From: Ignavibacteria bacterium
GTDB taxonomy: Bacteria; Bacteroidota; Ignavibacteria; Ignavibacteriales; Melioribacteraceae
Length of the DNA: 28,050 nucleotides
NCBI GenBank assembly: GCA_027347805.1
Contig: DAIEQP010000314.1
Location: 1-28,050, forward strand
Direction of reading: 5' to 3'
The notes under the pieces are model-generated. The model saw only the letters and a program-made list of their open reading frames with translations, searched no databases and was not told where the DNA came from. Of this stretch, positions 23,771 through 28,050 are shown piece after piece (the stretch's first letter is position 1; each line of letters starts with the position of its first letter). A program made the position numbers and the translations under genes.

Positions 23771-25690
23771 ATGAAAAAAACTTTTTATCTCTCCGTTTTA
23801 ATAGTATTTGTTTCATCACTTATCTCTGCACAGGTTAAACTGACAACTTCTAATCTCCCGATAGTGGTAATTAATACTAACGGGCTGACAATTAAAGACG
23901 AACCCAAAATCACTGCTGTAATGGGAATCATCGATAATGGGGATGGCAAAATAAATTCTGTCACAGATCCATTCAATGTTTATAATGGAAAAATAGGAAT
24001 TGAAATTCGAGGGCACAGCACCCAGATGTTTGCCAAGAAACAATATGGAGTTGAGCTACGTGATGATGGCGGAAACTCTGTAAGTTCTTCGTTATTGGGA
24101 ATGCCCGCTGAAAGTGATTGGGTACTCAATGCAACATTTCTTGATAAAACACTTCTCAGAAATGTTCTTGCTTATAAACTTGGAAACGATATGGGTCATT
24201 ATGCATCGCGCACAAAATTTTGCGAAGTTGTTCTTAATAACCAGTATATCGGCATATACATTTTGCAGGAAAAAATTAAGCGCGATAAAAATCGTGTTAA
24301 TATAAAAAAACTGGAAGCCGCTGATATTTCAGGCGATGCTTTGACCGGCGGCTATATAATTAAAATTGACAGAATTGATGCGGGTGATAAATATTTTAAT
24401 TCCCTTTTTCCAGCTGTATATCCTAAGACACCGGCACAGCCATCGCCAATTAGTTACATTCTTGTCTATCCAAATGCAGAAAATATTCTGCCGGTTCAGC
24501 AGAATTATATCCAGAATTATATTAATCTGTTTGAAACATCATTATCAAAAACCACTTACAAGGATCCGTTTCTTGGCTATTATAGTTTTATAAACATGGA
24601 TGATTTTGTTGATTATTTTCTTATCACAGAATTTACAAAGACGGTTGATGCGTATCGTTTAAGCGCTTATATGTATAAGAACCGTGATAGTGAAGGAGGA
24701 AAATTATCTTTCGGCCCAATGTGGGATTATGATCTGGCATTCGGTAATGCAAACTATGCAAATGGTTATCCAACTAACGGCTGGCAGGCAAATACAATTC
24801 CATATGAAGGAATCTGGAGTACTCCATTTTGGATTACGAAAATTTTTAATGATCCTGTATTCTTTAACAAGGTTGCAAAGAGGTGGAATCAGCTTAAAAA
24901 TACTGTTTTTGATTTAAGCGGAATAATGAAATATCTGGATGATACAATTAATTCTATTCGCGAAGCCAGAATAAGAAATTTTCAGCAGTGGCCTATTATC
25001 GGCAGCAGGCAGTGGGTGGAATATTATATTGGGCAGACATACGAAGATGAAGTCCTTTATTTGAAAGGATGGATAATTCACAGGTACGATTGGATGAACA
25101 GTAATTTGCCGGAAAGTTATTCCGATGTAGAATGGCAGCCGGTGGATTTTTCTAAAACTAAATTGATTACTGGCAGACCAAATAAATTTCCTCTTTCGTT
25201 ATTTGGTAAGAGTTCGCGTAATATTTCATCGATCGAATTTATTTCTCAGAATCAAAACTTGACGATGGAAATTATTGGAGATACTGTTTCAATAAAATCA
25301 AACGTAAACGGTAATTATACCTTCAAGTGTATCGCTAAAAAGAATAATTCAATCGTTTCAATATCTCCCGATTATAAAATCGAATTAATCACAGGTATTG
25401 AAAAAGATTTAACAATTCCTCAAACATTTGAATTGATTCAAAATTTCCCCAATCCATTTAACCCAATAACCACGATTAGTTATAAAATTCCTGTCGCGGG
25501 AATTGTTTCATTAAAAATTTATGATCAGCTTGGGAGGGAGATAAAAACATTGATTAACGAGTTTAAATTTCCCGGAATTTATACATCAGAGTTTGCTGCC
25601 GGTCAGCTCGGTTTATCGAGTGGAATTTATTTCTATACACTCGAATCAGGAAATTACCGGATCACAAAAAAAATGTCGTTAATCAAATAG
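23771..25690 (+). CDS. Secreted CotH-kinase family protein with T9SS C-terminal domain
   Basis: A 639-residue protein. The frame extends up to a TTG at 23717, but ATG 23771 is chosen because a clear signal peptide (KKTFYLSVLIVFVSSLISAQ) begins there. The CotH kinase-like domain spans ~70-460: R-G-H-S (81-84), K-x-Y-G-V-E-L (~90), the ATP-site-like GGYIIKID (193-200) and GPMWDYDLAFGN (315-326) with the metal-binding Asp pair. The family includes spore-coat CotH, a secreted atypical protein kinase. The last ~80 residues are a T9SS domain (QNFPNPFNP, ending TKKMSLIK). It lies 131 bases after GH2, with no clear promoter seen between. Its role in a glycan locus is unknown. Confidence 0.88.
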   Translation: MKKTFYLSVLIVFVSSLISAQVKLTTSNLPIVVINTNGLTIKDEPKITAVMGIIDNGDGKINSVTDPFNVYNGKIGIEIRGHSTQMFAKKQYGVELRDDGGNSVSSSLLGMPAESDWVLNATFLDKTLLRNVLAYKLGNDMGHYASRTKFCEVVLNNQYIGIYILQEKIKRDKNRVNIKKLEAADISGDALTGGYIIKIDRIDAGDKYFNSLFPAVYPKTPAQPSPISYILVYPNAENILPVQQNYIQNYINLFETSLSKTTYKDPFLGYYSFINMDDFVDYFLITEFTKTVDAYRLSAYMYKNRDSEGGKLSFGPMWDYDLAFGNANYANGYPTNGWQANTIPYEGIWSTPFWITKIFNDPVFFNKVAKRWNQLKNTVFDLSGIMKYLDDTINSIREARIRNFQQWPIIGSRQWVEYYIGQTYEDEVLYLKGWIIHRYDWMNSNLPESYSDVEWQPVDFSKTKLITGRPNKFPLSLFGKSSRNISSIEFISQNQNLTMEIIGDTVSIKSNVNGNYTFKCIAKKNNSIVSISPDYKIELITGIEKDLTIPQTFELIQNFPNPFNPITTISYKIPVAGIVSLKIYDQLGREIKTLINEFKFPGIYTSEFAAGQLGLSSGIYFYTLESGNYRITKKMSLIK

Positions 25691-25732
25691 CTTATTAAAG
25701 TAATAAGCAGCCACTTATAAAATTGATAAGTG
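25690..25732. terminator. Two tandem hairpins after CotH gene
   Basis: GCTTATTA (25690-25697) pairs with TAATAAGC (25701-25708) over a 3-base loop and overlaps the stop codon. CACTTAT (25712-25718) then pairs with ATAAGTG (25726-25732). No U tract follows. They may stop transcription, protect the 3' end, or act together as an attenuator ahead of the symporter. Confidence 0.45.
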
Positions 25733-25790
25733 AATTATCAGTTTTAACGCCTAAACATCAAATATTTTTGATAATTCATTGAATAAAAAC

Positions 25791-25813
25791 GGTACTATTT
25801 TTGTGATAGTACC
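25791..25813 (+). promoter_or_regulatory. Inverted repeat overlapping a -7 box, symporter operator
   Basis: GGTACTAT (25791-25798) and ATAGTACC (25806-25813) form a perfect 8-bp inverted repeat around a 7-base spacer. The Bacteroidota -7 box TATTTTTG (25796-25803) lies across its left arm and centre. The right arm ends 5 bases before the ATG at 25819. No Shine-Dalgarno sequence is visible there. A repressor bound here would block transcription; alternatively the RNA hairpin would mask the start. A second TATTTTTG lies at 25763-25770. Confidence 0.5.
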
Positions 25814-25818
25814 CGCCT

Positions 25819-27432
25819 ATGCAAACTCCAATTAGTTTAATCGATAGCTTAATAATAGTATTCTACCTGCTGGCTGTTTTGGCAATAGGTTTATCGGTAA
25901 AGTACAGCGATAAATCCTTGCTGGATTATTTTCTGAATGGCAGAAAACTGGGATGGTTTACTATTGGTATTGCATTATTTGCTACAAATATTTCCAGCGA
26001 ACACGTTATTGGTCTTGCCGGCGGAGGAGCTTCAAGAGGACTTGCAATTGCACAGTTTGAATTGATCGCAATTTTCTTTCTGATTCTATTGGGCTGGGTT
26101 ATATCTCCAATTTACAGAAAAGCGAATGTTTTAACCACGCCTGAATATATAGGTCAGAGAATTGATTCAAGAACCAGAAAATTTTACAGCGCACTTTCAA
26201 TCTTCACATATATAATTACAAAAATATTAGTTACCCTTTTTGCCGGGGGAATTCTACTAAATAAAATATTTGGTTTAAGCACATTCACTTCTTCGATTGC
26301 TATAATTTTATTAACCGGTGTTTACACTCTTGTCAGCGGTGTTAAAGGAGTTGTAAGAACTCAGGTGTTCCAGGGGATTTTGTTAGTAATTGGTGCTTCT
26401 CTTGTAACTTTCTTCGGGTTACAGCAGGTTGGCGGAGTTCAATCATTAATTAACAAATTACCTGCAGATCATTTCCAAATGTTTAAACCTATAAACGATC
26501 CGGCTTTTCCATGGACTGGAATTTTATTCGGAGCGCCAATAATTGCGTTCTGGTATTGGTGTGCCGATCATTACATTGTGCATAGAATACTTTCTGCAAA
26601 ATCTGTTGAAAGTGCAAGAACGGGAACAATTGTAACATCATTCTTAAAAATTCTGCCATTATTCATAATGGTTGCCCCAGGTTTAATTGCTGTTGCTTTG
26701 TATCCGGATATTAAAGGGGATGAGGCTTTTCCTGCCCTCGTTAGTGGAGATTTACTGCCTGTTGGAATTAGAGGAATTGTAATTTGCGGTTTCATTGCTG
26801 CAATGATGTCTTCGTTATCTGCTGCGTTTAATAGCATAGCAGCATTATATACAATAGACTTTTTCAAAGCCAATCATCCCGATGCTTCCGAAAGAACACT
26901 GGTTCTTGTAGGAAGAATGGCTACAATATTTACAATCTTTATCGTGCTGCTTTTAATTCCATTTATAAAATTGGTTAACTCCAGCATTTATATTTTTCTT
27001 CAGGGAACACAGGCATTTATAAGCGCTCCAATAAGCGCAGTGTTTATGTTTGCCTTCTTTAGTAAATCAACAAACACAAAAAGCATATTCGTTTCGTTTG
27101 TAATTGGTGAAGCGCTTGGCATTTCCAGATTCATAATTGAGGTTTTGGCGAATGCCGGCATTCTGACAAATCAAATTTTACTGGCTTACACTAAAATCAA
27201 TTATCTCCATTTTACAATTTTTCTGTTTATAGGAACATCTTTAGTGATGTTGGTGCTGAGATATTTATCCCGGAATGAAATTGTTATTCAGGAAGAATTG
27301 AATGCAGCCAGTGGTGTAAAAATAAATTTAAAAGAAATCATTATCGGAAAATTTTCGAACAATAAAATGCCAATGATGTTATCCTTTACAGTTTTATTGA
27401 TAACGCTTGGACTTTGGGTAATTCTTAATTAG
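25819..27432 (+). CDS. SSS-family Na+/sugar symporter (SglT-like)
   Basis: A 537-residue inner-membrane transporter with about 14 hydrophobic helices. The N-terminus (ISLIDSLIIVFYLLAVLAIG) and the stretch DYFLNGRKLGWFTIGIALFA followed by N-I-S-S-E-H-V-I-G-L-A-G-G-G-A are characteristic of the SLC5/SSS family. They align best with the sugar branch (vSGLT-type DYFL-G, N-I-S-A-E-Q-F-I-G). The helix with SSLSAAFNSIAALYT (around residue 333-347) carries the conserved Na+-site serines. The protein is near full family length and intact. It would import the mono- or disaccharide released by the nearby hydrolases with Na+. The start ATG has no visible ribosome site; it is supported by the family N-terminus. 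Confidence 0.9.
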   Translation: MQTPISLIDSLIIVFYLLAVLAIGLSVKYSDKSLLDYFLNGRKLGWFTIGIALFATNISSEHVIGLAGGGASRGLAIAQFELIAIFFLILLGWVISPIYRKANVLTTPEYIGQRIDSRTRKFYSALSIFTYIITKILVTLFAGGILLNKIFGLSTFTSSIAIILLTGVYTLVSGVKGVVRTQVFQGILLVIGASLVTFFGLQQVGGVQSLINKLPADHFQMFKPINDPAFPWTGILFGAPIIAFWYWCADHYIVHRILSAKSVESARTGTIVTSFLKILPLFIMVAPGLIAVALYPDIKGDEAFPALVSGDLLPVGIRGIVICGFIAAMMSSLSAAFNSIAALYTIDFFKANHPDASERTLVLVGRMATIFTIFIVLLLIPFIKLVNSSIYIFLQGTQAFISAPISAVFMFAFFSKSTNTKSIFVSFVIGEALGISRFIIEVLANAGILTNQILLAYTKINYLHFTIFLFIGTSLVMLVLRYLSRNEIVIQEELNAASGVKINLKEIIIGKFSNNKMPMMLSFTVLLITLGLWVILN

Positions 27433-27482
27433 TAATTGTTATGAGAAACGCGTTAGTAACACTAGAGGTCAATAATCAAATC

Positions 27483-27490
27483 AAAGGAGG
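27483..27490 (+). promoter_or_regulatory. Full-strength Shine-Dalgarno sequence
   Basis: AAAGGAGG lies 6 bases before the ATG at 27497. It is the strongest ribosome site in the window and stands out against neighbouring genes, most of which have weak or no Shine-Dalgarno sequence. It sets the start of the last gene. Confidence 0.85.
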
Positions 27491-27496
27491 CAAACA

Positions 27497-28050
27497 ATGA
27501 AGAAACTTTCCGTTCTTCTATTAATTCTTTTCGTTGCTGGTTTAACAAAAGCTCAGACATATGTGTTTGAGAGTTTGGATAAATCTGTTGCCAATGGTTT
27601 TTGGGATATGGCAAATTTGTACAGCAACCAGGGCGATTCAAAAGCTAAATGGGATGTTACAGATGTAACAACCGATAAAAAAGAGGGCTCTGGCGCATTG
27701 CAGCTGGATTATCTTTGCGGCGCCGGTGATGGATGGGGTGGCTACATAGTTCGTACATCTATCAAACCATTACCAAATGGTCAGGTTTACGATTTGTCAA
27801 CCGGAACAAAATTATCATTCTGGTATAAAGTTACTAAACCAGCTGTGATGACAAAACCGGGTGCTATGGTATTTGAATTTAAAATCTGCGATATCGTAGA
27901 TGGAAAAGAAAATAGAGTTTTCCGTGAAATGCCGATAGATTTAACAGATGCAAGCGGTACATGGAAAAAAGTAGAAGTTGATTTTACAATGGGAACAGAT
28001 AAAACTATCTCATGGGCTTATCAGGCACAGGATGGTGATAGAGAAATGGC
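27497..28050 (+). CDS. Secreted carbohydrate-binding-type protein, N-terminal part (3' end outside window)
   Basis: About 184 residues are visible before the window ends. A clean signal peptide (KKLSVLLLILFVAGLTKAQ) is followed by a beta-sandwich-like module starting TYVFESLDKS, with S-G-A-L-Q-L-D-Y, L-S-F-W-Y-K-V and G-T-W-K-K-V-E-V-D-F, a pattern typical of CBM11/CBM4_9-like or related glycan-binding modules. The remainder, which could hold a catalytic or T9SS domain, lies beyond the window. The gene starts 64 bases after the symporter with a very strong ribosome site and probably shares its transcript. High expression is suggested by the ribosome site. Function as a glycan-binding or adherence protein is inferred. 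Confidence 0.7.
   Translation, partial: MKKLSVLLLILFVAGLTKAQTYVFESLDKSVANGFWDMANLYSNQGDSKAKWDVTDVTTDKKEGSGALQLDYLCGAGDGWGGYIVRTSIKPLPNGQVYDLSTGTKLSFWYKVTKPAVMTKPGAMVFEFKICDIVDGKENRVFREMPIDLTDASGTWKKVEVDFTMGTDKTISWAYQAQDGDREM

Noticed and set aside
26571..26873. 100-codon minus-strand ORF inside the symporter
   Set aside because: It is antisense to a conserved transporter region and has no family features.
1..28050. tRNA, rRNA, CRISPR array, insertion sequence or prophage
   Set aside because: I read through the gaps and saw no cloverleaf with CCA-type end, no regular spaced repeats and no transposase, integrase or phage genes.

Overview
The window looks like chromosomal DNA of an AT-rich, Gram-negative anaerobe or facultative anaerobe of the Ignavibacteria (Bacteroidota/Chlorobi side). 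Three secreted enzymes end in a type IX secretion (T9SS) C-terminal domain with the NYPNPFNP-type motif common in that group. There are two NtrC-like sigma-54 activators, good -24/-12 promoters, occasional TTG/GTG starts and glycan-degrading genes. This placement is inference; no rRNA or other marker gene is present.

Layout. (1) 1-3007 (+): the end of a secreted carbohydrate-binding protein and a DUF5060/DUF4038 (apiosidase-like) glycoside hydrolase. (2) 3008-3403: a non-coding regulatory region with several palindromes and a strong sigma-54 promoter at 3351-3366. (3) 3404-10681 (+): a redox/regulation cluster. It holds a small membrane protein, a membrane-anchored GcvH-like lipoyl-domain protein, a four-cluster 4Fe-4S protein, an NrfD/HybB-type quinone-reactive membrane protein, a soluble cysteine-rich protein with a degenerate GcvH-like fold, a histidine kinase with haem-type motifs in its sensor domain, an NtrC-type regulator, and an archaemetzincin-type metalloprotease. 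A 14-bp-stem terminator follows. (4) 10756-14781 (-): a two-gene beta-glucan operon, GH16 laminarinase lipoprotein then a multidomain GH3 beta-glucosidase with a T9SS domain. (5) 14967-21117 (+), divergent from it: a tight four-gene sensory operon of SurA/parvulin-like PPIase, membrane-tethered sugar-binding protein, histidine kinase and sigma-54 activator. (6) 21285-28050 (+): a GH2 enzyme behind a second strong sigma-54 promoter, a CotH-kinase T9SS protein, a Na+/sugar symporter, and the start of a secreted carbohydrate-binding protein.

How it may work together. Regions 4-6 read as a glycan-use locus. Secreted GH16, GH3 and GH2 enzymes cut polysaccharide, the tethered binding protein plus kinase sense sugar and the NtrC-type regulator drives GH2, and an SSS symporter imports the sugar. 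No SusC/SusD pair and no ABC permease lie in the window. Region 3 is the most novel part. It is a quinone-linked Fe-S/NrfD membrane module with no recognisable catalytic subunit, accompanied by two GcvH-like proteins. Three of its proteins, otherwise different, share a T-M-[YM]-D-G-G motif. The module appears to be under its own haem-sensing sigma-54 two-component system.
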